A stretch of 12,241 bases of DNA from Actinomycetota bacterium (GTDB lineage: Bacteria > Actinomycetota > UBA4738 > G016210805). Position numbers and translations under genes: made by a program. A model generated the notes under the pieces. It worked only from the letters and a program-made list of their open reading frames with translations, ran no database searches and was not told the DNA's origin. Position 1 is the first letter of the stretch; each line of letters begins with the position of its first letter. This document shows positions 1-8,160 of the stretch, piece after piece. The stretch lies in contig JACQTL010000199.1 in the NCBI GenBank assembly GCA_016210805.1, positions 1 to 12,241 of the forward strand, read 5' to 3'.

Positions 1-604
<604 letters not shown>

Positions 605-613
605 GGTCACCGA

Positions 614-619
614 AGCGTA
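614..619 (-). promoter_or_regulatory. Possible -10 element for the mutase gene
   Basis: On the minus strand TACGCT lies nine bases before the mutase ATG. It fits TANNNT and would give a leader of only two or three bases. No -35 match is evident. This is inferred from sequence alone and is weaker than the elements at 655-660 and 8155-8160. Confidence 0.3.
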
Positions 620-654
620 CCGCCGGGCGGCCTCCCCGGCGCGGCGACTCCGGC

Positions 655-660
655 TAGAGT
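655..660 (+). promoter_or_regulatory. Probable -10 element of a leaderless promoter for the O-methyltransferase
   Basis: TAGAGT is followed by exactly six bases (tccctc) and then the GTG start at 667. A transcript from this element would begin at or next to the start codon. The absence of any Shine-Dalgarno sequence before 667 supports leaderless translation, which is common in actinobacteria. No clear -35 is seen. Confidence 0.55.
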
Positions 661-666
661 TCCCTC

Positions 667-1311
667 GTGGACATCGTCAACCCGCAGGTCGAGGAGTACA
701 TGCGCTCGCTGGTGGCGCGGTACGACGAGCCCGTCCTCCTGGGGATGGAGGCCGAGGCGAAGGAGCGGGACTTCCCCATCGTCGGGCGGCTGGTCGGCGT
801 GACCCTCGAGCTGCTGGCCCGCTCGATCGGGGCCAAGCGGGTGTTCGAGATGGGGAGCGGCTTCGGCTACTCGGCGTACTGGTTCTCCCGGGCGGTGGGG
901 CCGGATGGCGAGCTCCACCTCACCGACACCGACCCCGAGAACGAGATGAAGGCCTTCGCCTACCTGGAGCGGGCCAACCTCGACCTCCCCCTCCGCTTCC
1001 ACGTGAGCGACGCGGTCGAGGCCCTCGCCGAGACGCTGGGCGACTTCGACGTCGTGTACTGCGACATCGACAAGGCCGGCTACCCGGACGCCTGGAAGGC
1101 CGCCGCCGAGCGGATCCGGGTCGGCGGCCTGTACCTGTGCGACAACGTGCTGTGGTCGGGTCGCGTGGCCCAGGAGGGGGTCACCGAGCCCCACCCCGGC
1201 TGGACCGAGGCGATCAGGGAGCACAACGCGATGATCGCGGCCGACGAGCGGTACGTCTCCACGATCGTCCCCACCCGCGACGGCGTGATGGTCGCGCTGC
1301 GGATCGCCTGA
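667..1311 (+). CDS. SAM-dependent O-methyltransferase, class I, caffeoyl-CoA/catechol type
   Basis: This 214-residue protein is a complete member of the cation-dependent O-methyltransferase family (Methyltransf_3, COG4122). The usual N-terminal region with FPIVGRLVG (36-44) leads to the SAM-binding loop VFEMGSGFGYSA (59-70). The expected metal ligands are Asp133 (in VVYCDIDK) and Asp159-Asn160 (in CDNVLWSGRV), with the family's 26-residue spacing. The GTG start at 667 follows a -10-like TAGAGT by six bases and gives the expected family length. Members methylate catechol-type hydroxyls on varied small molecules; the substrate here cannot be told from sequence. The gene is alone on its strand, divergent from the mutase and convergent with osmC, with only 8 bp between the two stop codons, so no operon partner hints at a pathway. 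Confidence 0.9.
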   Translation: MDIVNPQVEEYMRSLVARYDEPVLLGMEAEAKERDFPIVGRLVGVTLELLARSIGAKRVFEMGSGFGYSAYWFSRAVGPDGELHLTDTDPENEMKAFAYLERANLDLPLRFHVSDAVEALAETLGDFDVVYCDIDKAGYPDAWKAAAERIRVGGLYLCDNVLWSGRVAQEGVTEPHPGWTEAIREHNAMIAADERYVSTIVPTRDGVMVALRIA

Positions 1312-1319
1312 GCTCGCCT

Positions 1320-1769
1320 CTAGGACGGCTCGAGCTCGGCCTTGAGGTCGATCTGCACGTTGCCCCGGATCGCGTTCGAGATCGGGCAGGCCTGCTCGGC
1401 CTTCCTGGCGATCTCCTCGAACCCGGCCTGGTCGATCCCGGGGACCCGGCCGGCCACCTCCAGGCGCATGCCGGCGACCCCGTAGCCCTCGCCGACCCTG
1501 TCGAACGTGGCGGTGGCCGCGACGTCCAGGCGTTCCGGCGGGGTGTCGTTGCGGGCCAGGGCCCCGGATAGCGCCATCGCGTAGCAGGACGCCTGGGCCG
1601 CGGCGAGCAGCTCCTCCGGGGACGTCCGGCCGGCCGGCTCCTCCGTCCGGGATGCCCAGGTCACCGGCATCCCCACCATCACCTGGCTCGACTCCAGGGT
1701 CAGCTCGCCCTGTCCCTCGACGAGCGAACCCTGCCACACCGTTCGGGCCGTGCGATCGGCGACCGCCAT
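1320..1769 (-). CDS. osmC: OsmC-family thiol peroxidase (organic hydroperoxide resistance)
   Basis: This 149-residue protein has the length and landmarks of OsmC, a cytoplasmic homodimeric peroxidase that reduces organic hydroperoxides with two cysteines. TSPEELLAAAQASCYAMALS (49-68) contains the peroxidatic Cys62, and KAEQACPISNAIRGN (123-137) contains the resolving Cys128. The second motif, with its SNAI continuation, resembles OsmC more than Ohr. The ATG at 1769 is chosen because a strong AAGGAGGT sits just upstream; the longer open frame upstream lacks family similarity. The gene is convergent with the O-methyltransferase and divergent from the AlkA-like glycosylase across 106 bp. Proximity to repair genes fits an oxidative-damage role, but I see no recognisable operator. 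Confidence 0.93.
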   Translation of the reverse strand: MAVADRTARTVWQGSLVEGQGELTLESSQVMVGMPVTWASRTEEPAGRTSPEELLAAAQASCYAMALSGALARNDTPPERLDVAATATFDRVGEGYGVAGMRLEVAGRVPGIDQAGFEEIARKAEQACPISNAIRGNVQIDLKAELEPS

Positions 1770-1773
1770 GGGA

Positions 1774-1781
1774 ACCTCCTT
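1774..1781 (-). promoter_or_regulatory. Shine-Dalgarno sequence of osmC
   Basis: AAGGAGGT on the minus strand lies four bases before the ATG at 1769 and nearly matches the anti-SD complement. It fixes the osmC start and implies a leadered mRNA, unlike the neighbouring methyltransferase, alkA-like and lhr genes, which show no such site. Confidence 0.85.
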
Positions 1782-1863
1782 CGCGCTCGGCTTCCCTCCT
1801 CCGCATCCTTCCCCCGACGGGCGGACGGGAAGCGCCCGATGGCCGCACGTCCGAGGGGCGTGG

Positions 1864-1869
1864 TTCGAT
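1864..1869 (+). promoter_or_regulatory. Possible -10 element for the AlkA-like gene
   Basis: TTCGAT precedes the GTG at 1876 by exactly six bases, the same spacing as TAGAGT at 655 and TAAGAT before lhr. It departs from TANNNT at the second position, so it is weaker. No Shine-Dalgarno sequence is present, which supports a leaderless start. Confidence 0.3.
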
Positions 1870-1875
1870 AGGGCC

Positions 1876-2808
1876 GTGGAGGCCCACCCCGAGCCGCTGT
1901 CCCCCCTCGAGGCGATCGTGCGGCCCCGTCTGCCGGTCGACCTCCGGGCCAGCCTGTTCCCCCTCCGTCGGGGGTACGGCGACCCCTCCGTGCGGGAGGA
2001 CAGGGACGGCTCGTGGTGGCGGGCCTTCCGCACGCCGCTCGGCCCGGTCACGGTCCGCTACGTCCCTCGGCCGGCCGACGGCGAGGTCCGGGTCCAGGCG
2101 TGGGGTCCGGGGGCCGGATGGGCCCTCGAGGCCGCCCCGGAAGCCGTGGGGGCCCGGGACTCGCTGGAGGGGTTCGACCCTCCGCCCGGGCCGGTCCGCC
2201 AGGCCCACCGGAGGCTGCCCGGGCTCCGCATCGTGCGGACCGGGACCGTCTTCGCCGCGCTGGTTCCCACCGTCCTCGAGCAGAAGGTGACCGGGGTGGA
2301 GGCCAGGGAGGCCTGGCGGAGGCTGGTCCGGGCGTGGGGGGAGCCGGCCCCCGGCCCGAGCGGCCTGCTCGCTCCGCCCGGTCCCGAGGCCATCGCCCGG
2401 CGCCCGGGCTGGGCCTTCCACACGCTGGGGGTCGAGGCCCGGCGGGCCGGCGTGCTCCGGGCCGCCGCGGCCCGGGCGCCCCGCCTCGAGGAGGCGGCCG
2501 GCATGCCGCTCGCCGAGGCTCGTCTCCGGCTGGCCGCCTTCCCGGGGATCGGCCCCTGGACCGCCGCCCGGGTGGCCGAGGTGGCCCTGGGCGATCCCGA
2601 TGCCGCCCCGGTGGGCGACTTCCACGTGCCCCACACCGTGGCCTGGGCCCTGGCCGGCGAGCCCCGAGGCTCGGACGAGCGGATGCTCGAGCTCCTGGAG
2701 CCCTACGCCGGCCACCGGGGCCGCGCGGTTCGCCTGCTCAAGGCCTCCGGGCTCCACGCCCCCCGGTTCGGACCGCGGATGGCCCCCCGGCGCATCCGGG
2801 ACATCTGA
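1876..2808 (+). CDS. alkA: DNA-3-methyladenine glycosylase II family protein (AlkA-like, HhH-GPD)
   Basis: This 310-residue base-excision repair enzyme belongs to the helix-hairpin-helix GPD superfamily, whose members flip out and excise damaged, mainly alkylated, bases. Residues 1-115 form an N-terminal domain resembling that of actinobacterial AlkA-like proteins. LVPTVLEQKVTG (129-140) opens the glycosylase fold. The hairpin is FPGIGPWTAARV (222-233), and the catalytic Asp is Asp248 in VGDFHVPHTVAW (246-257). Residues 277-303, through FGPRM (298-302), close the fold in the usual way. No FeS cysteine cluster is present, arguing against MutY or Nth. I chose GTG 1876 rather than the in-frame ATG at 1750 because the extra residues overlap the osmC start and its Shine-Dalgarno sequence and look non-homologous. 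The gene is convergent with nei, so two glycosylases and Lhr lie together. The exact lesion range is unknown. Confidence 0.88.
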   Translation: MEAHPEPLSPLEAIVRPRLPVDLRASLFPLRRGYGDPSVREDRDGSWWRAFRTPLGPVTVRYVPRPADGEVRVQAWGPGAGWALEAAPEAVGARDSLEGFDPPPGPVRQAHRRLPGLRIVRTGTVFAALVPTVLEQKVTGVEAREAWRRLVRAWGEPAPGPSGLLAPPGPEAIARRPGWAFHTLGVEARRAGVLRAAAARAPRLEEAAGMPLAEARLRLAAFPGIGPWTAARVAEVALGDPDAAPVGDFHVPHTVAWALAGEPRGSDERMLELLEPYAGHRGRAVRLLKASGLHAPRFGPRMAPRRIRDI

Positions 2809-2836
2809 GCGGCCCCGGCCGGCGCCCGGGGGCCGC
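2809..2836. terminator. GC-rich hairpin between convergent alkA-like and nei genes, possible bidirectional terminator
   Basis: GCGGCCCC (2809-2816) and GGGGCCGC (2829-2836) form a perfect 8-bp stem around a 12-base loop. It starts directly after the alkA-like stop codon and lies 13 bp from the nei stop. No T-run follows on either strand. In DNA this GC-rich a chance palindrome is possible, but the position between two convergent stops supports the call. Confidence 0.45.
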
Positions 2837-2849
2837 GTCGACCCGCCGG

Positions 2850-3662
2850 TCAGGCCGACGTCGCCCCGTCGACCGGGGGCTGGCAGCTCGGGCACCGGTA
2901 CGTGACCCTCCCCGACAGCCCGCCGGGCGCCGGGTCCACTTCGCGGACGACCGGCGTCCCGCACCTCCGGCACGGCTCCCCTCCCCGGCCGTAGACCCAG
3001 TGCCGCCGCCCGGGCCGGGGGTCGCCCGTGGTGACCTGCGTCCCCCCGGCCCGGTTGGCCTCCATCAGCCGCTTGACCATAAGGACCATGCCCTCGAGGT
3101 CCCGGACCTCGCCCACCGGCGTCATGGGGTCCACTCCCCGGAGGAAGCAGGCCTCGCTCCGGTAGACGTTCCCCGGGCCGGCCATCACCGTCTGGTCGAC
3201 CAGGGCCTCGCCGATCGGCCGGCCCGGTCCGGCCCGGAGGCGGCGGAGGACCTCCCCCGGGTCCCAGTCCGGCCCGAGCACGTCGGGCCCGAGGTGCCCG
3301 AGGACGTCGGCCTCCCGGGACGTGGGCAGCACGTCGAGGACGGGGAGGCGGACCCCCACGGCGACCCAGGGGGCGGTGACCAGCACCGCTCGGACCTCGT
3401 GCCGCGGGTCGCGCCGCCAGGACGCCCCGGGCCGGTGCAGGCGCCAGGCCCCGTCCATGCGCAGGTGCGAGCGCACGGTGAGCCCGGCGCCGGTCCGGAC
3501 CAGGAGGTGCTTCCCCCGGGCGTCAACCTCGGCCACCCGCTGGCCGCCGAGGTCGACGGTGGCCAGCCGGGGGACGCGGAAGTCCGTGCGGAGGAGCCTC
3601 TCCCCCGACAGGGCGGCGTGCAGGCGGGTGGCCAGGGCCCGGATCGTGTCGCCCTCCGGCAC
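2850..3662 (-). CDS. nei: Endonuclease VIII-like / Fpg-family DNA glycosylase (actinobacterial Nei type)
   Basis: This bifunctional glycosylase/AP lyase removes oxidised bases and nicks the strand. The 270-residue protein begins MPEGDTIRA; after Met removal Pro2 is the Schiff-base nucleophile and Glu3 the catalytic acid. RGKHLL (49-54) supplies the conserved Lys51. The H2TH domain spans about 135-205 and includes DQTVMAGPGNVYRSE (156-170). The C-terminal zinc finger has Cys231, Cys234, Cys257 and Cys260. The MPEGDT start, rather than MPELPE, and the overall match to the M. tuberculosis Nei recalled from memory favour Nei over MutM. The start is GTG, supported by GGAGG six bases upstream. The gene follows lhr in the same direction with a 31-bp gap, so the two are probably cotranscribed; the same pair occurs in mycobacteria. 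Confidence 0.93.
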   Translation of the reverse strand: MPEGDTIRALATRLHAALSGERLLRTDFRVPRLATVDLGGQRVAEVDARGKHLLVRTGAGLTVRSHLRMDGAWRLHRPGASWRRDPRHEVRAVLVTAPWVAVGVRLPVLDVLPTSREADVLGHLGPDVLGPDWDPGEVLRRLRAGPGRPIGEALVDQTVMAGPGNVYRSEACFLRGVDPMTPVGEVRDLEGMVLMVKRLMEANRAGGTQVTTGDPRPGRRHWVYGRGGEPCRRCGTPVVREVDPAPGGLSGRVTYRCPSCQPPVDGATSA

Positions 3663-3668
3663 GGTCCC

Positions 3669-3673
3669 CCTCC
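3669..3673 (-). promoter_or_regulatory. Shine-Dalgarno sequence of nei
   Basis: GGAGG on the minus strand lies six bases before the GTG at 3662, within the 31-bp lhr-nei gap. It selects the GTG that gives the conserved MPEGD N-terminus and suggests nei is translated from the lhr transcript with its own ribosome entry. Confidence 0.7.
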
Positions 3674-3693
3674 CGCGACGGCCCCGGGGTCCC

Positions 3694-6600
3694 TCAGCCG
3701 CGCAGGCGGAGGCCGCGGGGCGACGGGACGAACCCGGCCTCGGTGAGCGCCGCCGCGAGCGGGGAGTCGAACACCGCGTCGCCGTCGGCCCTCTCCACGT
3801 CGAGGCGGCCCAGGATCCCCTCCCTCACCGAGAGCGACAGCGCGTCGACGGCCCGGCGGAGGTCGTCGGCGTCCTCGGAGTACGTGAGCAGGGAACGGCC
3901 GCCCTTCTCCACGTACAGGACCAGCCGGCCGTCCACCAGGGCGACGACGGCCCCGGCCTTGCGACCCGGGCGGTGCCCGGCGCCCTCCTGCTCCCGATCG
4001 GGCCACGGGAGGGCCGACCCGTACGGGTTGGCCGGGTCGGAGGCGCCCAGGACTACGGTCTCGGGGTCCGCGCCTGGGCGGGCGGGTTCCCGGAGCCGGT
4101 CCACGGCGCCGGGGAGGGCGAACTGGGCGGCTCCCAGCCCCTCGACGAAGTACCCCCGCCGGCACCGCCCGGCGTCCTCCAGGGCCCGGAGCACCGGGTA
4201 GACGCCGGCGAACCCTCCGGGGACGCGCTCGGACGCCACCGCGCCCCGGGTGAGCACCCCGTGGCGGTGGAGGAGCTGCTCCGCCGAGGCGTGCAGCCGG
4301 CGCGTGGGGTCGGCCTCCTGGGGCGGCAGCAGGCTCCACCGCCCGGCACCGGCCGGGGGCCCCAGGCGGGACGGGAACGCCGGGGAGCGCCGGCGGTGCC
4401 GGGACCGGGCCCGTCCCCCGGCCCGGCGGAGCCCGCCGCCCCCCACCAGGGCCCGGAGCGGGGCCAGCGTGTCGTTCGTGGCCAGGCCGGCCCACACGAG
4501 CTCCCAGAGGCCCATGAGCACCTCGGCGTCGTCCAGCGAGCCCACCGCGTCGACCACCTGGCGGAAGAAGAGGGCCCCTCGCCCCTCCAGCTCGGCCCGG
4601 ATGGCCTCCCCCGCCCCGGAGAGCTCGGCGGGCGGAGGCTCGGGCAGGAGGAGGGGCGCCCGGTCGGCCAGGAGGAGGATCACCCAGCCGTCGTCCGCAC
4701 CCAGGGCTCCCGTCCCCGCCCACACGACCTCCCCCGCGGCGCAGAGCTGGTCGAGCAGCACCGGGGAGTACCCGGGCAGCCTGGCCGGGAGGACCTGCCG
4801 CTCCAGGGCCGAGGCGGGCACCGGCGCCCCCTGGAGCTGCTCGATCGCGCGGTACAGCGCGTCGACGTCGGCCCGGGCCGGACCGGCCCGCCCCACCCCC
4901 TGCCAGGCCGCCAGGAACCGGGGGAGGTCCTCGGCGGGGACGGGCTCCACCTCGCGCCGGAGGGCGGCCAGCGTCCGCCGGCGGAGGCGGCGGAGGACCT
5001 CCGCGTCCACCCACTCCCGGTCCGGGGCGCCGGGCCGGAACCCGCCCCGGAGGACCCGCCCGGCCTCCGCCAGGCGCCCGAGGGCCTGGTCGACCACGGC
5101 GACCCCCAGGCCCAGCCGCGTGGCCGCCTCTCCCGCGGTGAACGGCCCGTGGGTCCGGGCGTACCTGCTCACCAGGTCCCCGAGCGGGTCGGCCACCGGC
5201 TCGAGGAGGGCCTCTGGGAGCCCGGGGGGCAGGGCCGCGCCCAGGCCGTCCCTGAACCGGGAGGCGTCCTCCAGGGCCGCCCAGCGCTCCTCGCCGGCCA
5301 CCCGGAGGGGCACGGCTCGCCGGGTGACCTCCAGCTCGGCCAGCCACCCCCGCGCGGCGGCCGGGTCCGCGGCCCGGACCGCGACCTCGGCCTCGGAGAG
5401 GTCCCCCAGGAACCGGAGCGCGTCGTGGAGGTCGTCGGCGTCCCGGACGCGCCGGTCCTCGGCCACCCGCTGGAGCTCGAGCTCGAGCTCGGCCAGGACC
5501 TCGGGGTCGATCAGCTCCCGGAACTCGGCCTGCCCGAGCAGCTCGGCCAGGACCCGGCGGTCCAGCGAGAGGGCCTGGGCCCGGCGCTCGGCCAGCGGGG
5601 CGTCGCCCTCGTACAGGAACGCGGCCACGTACCCGAACAGGAGCGACGTGGCGAAGGGAGAGGGGACGGGGGTGTCCACCTCGACCATGCGGACCTCTCG
5701 CCGCTCCAGGGCGGCCATGAGGTCGATCAGGCCGGGGACGTCGAAGACGTCCTGGAGGCACTCCCTGAACGTCTCCAGCACGATGGGGAACGAGCCGTAC
5801 CGCGAGGCCACCTGGAGGAGCGAGGCGCTCCGCTGGCGCTGCTGCCACAGCGGCGTCCGCCGGCCGGGCTGCCGGCGGGGCAGCAGGAGGGCCCGGGCGG
5901 CGCACTCCCGGAACCGGCTGGCGTAAAGGGACGAGACGCCGACCTGCCCGACCACCAGGTCCTCGACGTCCTCCGGGTCGAAGAGCACCGAGCCGGCCGG
6001 CGGAGCCTCGTCGGCCTCGGGCAGCCGGACCACGATCCCGTCGTCGTCGTACATCGTCTGGACCTCGAGGCCGAGTCGCTCGCGGACCCGGGCCTCGATG
6101 GCCTGGGCCCACGGCGCGTGGACCTGGGCCCCGAACGGCGAGTGGACGCACAGGCGCCAGTCCCCCAGCTCGTCGCGGAACCGCTCCACGACGATGGTCC
6201 GGTCGTCCGGGAGCACGCCGGTGGCCTCCCGCTGCTCCGTGAGGTACGCCACCAGGTTCCCCGCGGCCAGCTCGTCCAGGCCGGCCCCCCGGAGCCTGGC
6301 CAGCTGCCCCTCCTCGTCCATCCCGGCCAGCTCCCGGAGGAACGCGCCCAGGGCCCGGCCGAGCTCGACGGGGCGGCCGGGGGCGTCCCCGTGCCAGAAG
6401 GGCATCCTCCCGGGGACGCCCGGGGCGGGGGTCACCAGCACGCGGTCGTGGGTGACCTCCTCGATCCGCCACGACGACGCACCCAGCACGAAGACGTCGC
6501 CGAGGCGCGTCTCGTACACCATCTCCTCGTCGAGCTCCCCGACCCGTCCGCCGCGCTCGCCGGCCAGGTGGACCGCGTACAGGCCCCGGTCGGGGATCGT

Positions 6601-8148
6601 GCCGCCCGACGTCACGGCCAGGCGCTGGGAGCCCGGACGGGCGGTCAGCCGGCCGTCCACCCGGTCCCAGTTGATCCGGGGCCGGAGCTCGGCGAACTCG
6701 TCCGAGGGGTACCGGCCGGAGAGCATGTCCAGCACTGCCTCGAAGGCGCTCCGGGGGAGCTCGGAGAAGGGGGCGGCCCGCCCGACCAGGGCCGCCATAT
6801 CGTCGACGTCCCAGTCGTCCATGGCCACCATGGCCACGACCTGCTGGGCCAGCACGTCGAGCGGGTTCCGCGGGTACCGGATGGCCTCGATCTGCCCACC
6901 GCGCATGCGCTCGACGGTGACCGCGGCGGCCAGGAGGTCGCCCCTGTACTTGGGGAACACCACCCCCCGGCTGACCTCGCCGACGTGGTGGCCGGCCCGC
7001 CCGATCCGCTGCAGCCCGCTGGCCACCGAGGGCGGGGCCTCGACCTGCACGACCAGGTCGACGGCGCCCATGTCGATGCCGAGCTCGAGCGAGCTGGTGG
7101 CCACCACGGCCGGGAGGCGCCCGGCCTTGAGATCCTCCTCGATCTGGAGCCGCTGCTCCCTGGACACCGAGCCGTGGTGGGCCCGGGCGATCTCCTCTCC
7201 GGCGGCCTCGTTCAGCCGGGCGCAGAGCCGCTCGGCCAGGTGACGCGAGTTCGCGAACACGATCGTGCTGCGGTGCTCGCGGATCAGCTCCACGACCCGG
7301 CGCTCGACGGCCGGCCACACGCTGGACCGCTCGTGGGGGTCGTCCACGGCAGCCTCGCCGGAGGGGGCGGTCATGTCCTCCACCGGGACGACCACCGAGA
7401 CGTCCAGCTCCTTGGAGCTCGGCGGGTTCACGACCTGGACGGGCCGGCCTCCCGACAGGAACCGGGCCACCTCGTCCAGAGGACGGACCGTGGCCGAGAG
7501 CCCGATCCGCTGGGCCGGCCGCGCCATCAGGTGGTCGAGGCGCTCGAGCGAGAGGGCCAGGTGCGCGCCGCGCTTGGTGGCCGCGACGGCGTGGACCTCG
7601 TCGACGATCACGGTCTCCACCGCGGACAGGGCCTCGCGGGCCTGCGAGGTGAGCAGGAGGAACAGCGACTCCGGCGTGGTGATCAGGATGTCCGGCGGGT
7701 GACGGAGGAACCGGCGCCGCTCCTCGGCGGGCGTGTCGCCGGTCCGGATCGCGGTGGAGATCTCCGGGACCGGGAGGCCGAGTCGCTGCGCCGCGGCCCG
7801 GATCCCGACGAGCGGTGAGCGGAGGTTCCGCTCGATGTCCACGGCCAGCGCCTTGAGCGGAGAGACGTAGAGCACCCGGACCCCGCGCTCCTCCGGGGAC
7901 CGCCCGGGGGCCGTCGCCGTGGCCGAGAGCCGGTCCAGGGCCCAGAGGAACGCGGCCAGGGTCTTCCCCGAGCCCGTGGGCGCCACGACCAGCGCGTCCC
8001 GGCCGGAGGACACGGCCTCCCACGCGCCGACCTGGGCCGGCGTGGGCTCGGCGAAGGCCGCGGCGAACCACTCCCTGGTGGCCGGCGAGAACCCGGCCAG
8101 GGGTGCCAGTGGTGGCAGGGGCCCGGAGGCGACGGGTGGACCGACCAT
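3694..8148 (-). CDS. lhr: Lhr-type ATP-dependent DNA helicase (long form with C-terminal domain)
   Basis: Lhr is a superfamily 2, 3'-to-5' DNA/RNA-DNA translocase linked to DNA repair. This complete 1484-residue protein is close to the mycobacterial Lhr length of about 1500. Core motifs are Walker A APTGSGKT (56-63), DEVH (183-186), SAT (218-220), motif V TSSLELGID (351-359) and motif VI QRIGRAGH (380-387). A winged helix and beta-barrel region follows to about residue 860. The long C-terminal domain of winged-helix modules related to AlkZ-like glycosylases follows, with GASDPANPYG (1368-1377), a signature I associate with full-length Lhr. The E. coli Lhr C-terminal domain has been reported to have uracil-DNA glycosylase activity; whether this one does is unknown. 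The ATG at 8148 is preceded by TAAGAT with six bases between and no Shine-Dalgarno sequence. nei follows 31 bp downstream. The frame is intact throughout. Confidence 0.95.
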   Translation of the reverse strand: MVGPPVASGPLPPLAPLAGFSPATREWFAAAFAEPTPAQVGAWEAVSSGRDALVVAPTGSGKTLAAFLWALDRLSATATAPGRSPEERGVRVLYVSPLKALAVDIERNLRSPLVGIRAAAQRLGLPVPEISTAIRTGDTPAEERRRFLRHPPDILITTPESLFLLLTSQAREALSAVETVIVDEVHAVAATKRGAHLALSLERLDHLMARPAQRIGLSATVRPLDEVARFLSGGRPVQVVNPPSSKELDVSVVVPVEDMTAPSGEAAVDDPHERSSVWPAVERRVVELIREHRSTIVFANSRHLAERLCARLNEAAGEEIARAHHGSVSREQRLQIEEDLKAGRLPAVVATSSLELGIDMGAVDLVVQVEAPPSVASGLQRIGRAGHHVGEVSRGVVFPKYRGDLLAAAVTVERMRGGQIEAIRYPRNPLDVLAQQVVAMVAMDDWDVDDMAALVGRAAPFSELPRSAFEAVLDMLSGRYPSDEFAELRPRINWDRVDGRLTARPGSQRLAVTSGGTIPDRGLYAVHLAGERGGRVGELDEEMVYETRLGDVFVLGASSWRIEEVTHDRVLVTPAPGVPGRMPFWHGDAPGRPVELGRALGAFLRELAGMDEEGQLARLRGAGLDELAAGNLVAYLTEQREATGVLPDDRTIVVERFRDELGDWRLCVHSPFGAQVHAPWAQAIEARVRERLGLEVQTMYDDDGIVVRLPEADEAPPAGSVLFDPEDVEDLVVGQVGVSSLYASRFRECAARALLLPRRQPGRRTPLWQQRQRSASLLQVASRYGSFPIVLETFRECLQDVFDVPGLIDLMAALERREVRMVEVDTPVPSPFATSLLFGYVAAFLYEGDAPLAERRAQALSLDRRVLAELLGQAEFRELIDPEVLAELELELQRVAEDRRVRDADDLHDALRFLGDLSEAEVAVRAADPAAARGWLAELEVTRRAVPLRVAGEERWAALEDASRFRDGLGAALPPGLPEALLEPVADPLGDLVSRYARTHGPFTAGEAATRLGLGVAVVDQALGRLAEAGRVLRGGFRPGAPDREWVDAEVLRRLRRRTLAALRREVEPVPAEDLPRFLAAWQGVGRAGPARADVDALYRAIEQLQGAPVPASALERQVLPARLPGYSPVLLDQLCAAGEVVWAGTGALGADDGWVILLLADRAPLLLPEPPPAELSGAGEAIRAELEGRGALFFRQVVDAVGSLDDAEVLMGLWELVWAGLATNDTLAPLRALVGGGGLRRAGGRARSRHRRRSPAFPSRLGPPAGAGRWSLLPPQEADPTRRLHASAEQLLHRHGVLTRGAVASERVPGGFAGVYPVLRALEDAGRCRRGYFVEGLGAAQFALPGAVDRLREPARPGADPETVVLGASDPANPYGSALPWPDREQEGAGHRPGRKAGAVVALVDGRLVLYVEKGGRSLLTYSEDADDLRRAVDALSLSVREGILGRLDVERADGDAVFDSPLAAALTEAGFVPSPRGLRLRG

Positions 8149-8154
8149 GGGCCC

Positions 8155-8160
8155 ATCTTA
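8155..8160 (-). promoter_or_regulatory. Probable -10 element of a leaderless lhr promoter, overlapping the upstream stop codon
   Basis: On the minus strand TAAGAT is followed by six bases (GGGCCC) and the lhr ATG. Its first three bases are the TAA stop codon of the upstream metallopeptidase gene (8158-8160). A transcript from here would start at or beside the ATG. No -35 match is obvious. It suggests lhr-nei can be transcribed independently of the metallopeptidase. Confidence 0.55.

Noticed and set aside
1750..1875. Upstream extension of the AlkA-like gene to the ATG at 1750
   Set aside because: The 42 extra codons overlap the osmC start and its Shine-Dalgarno sequence and do not resemble the family. 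GTG 1876 gives the expected N-terminus.
607..2973. A long open frame on the minus strand (788 codons) across the methyltransferase, osmC and AlkA-like genes
   Set aside because: It lies antisense to or out of frame with genes that have clear family motifs. Its product is Gly/Pro/Arg-rich without domains, as expected for shadow frames in very GC-rich DNA.
5474..5494. Short GAGCTC-like tandem repeat inside lhr
   Set aside because: It encodes an ordinary Leu-Glu run (LELELEL) in a helix and is too short to be a meaningful repeat.
3322..7818. A long plus-strand frame (1498 codons) opposite lhr
   Set aside because: It is antisense to a confirmed gene, low in complexity, and has no recognisable domain.
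3185..8071. A very long second minus-strand frame (1628 codons) overlapping lhr and nei
   Set aside because: The other minus frame encodes all Lhr helicase motifs in order. This one yields low-complexity Arg/Gly/Pro sequence and only exists because stop codons are rare at this GC content.
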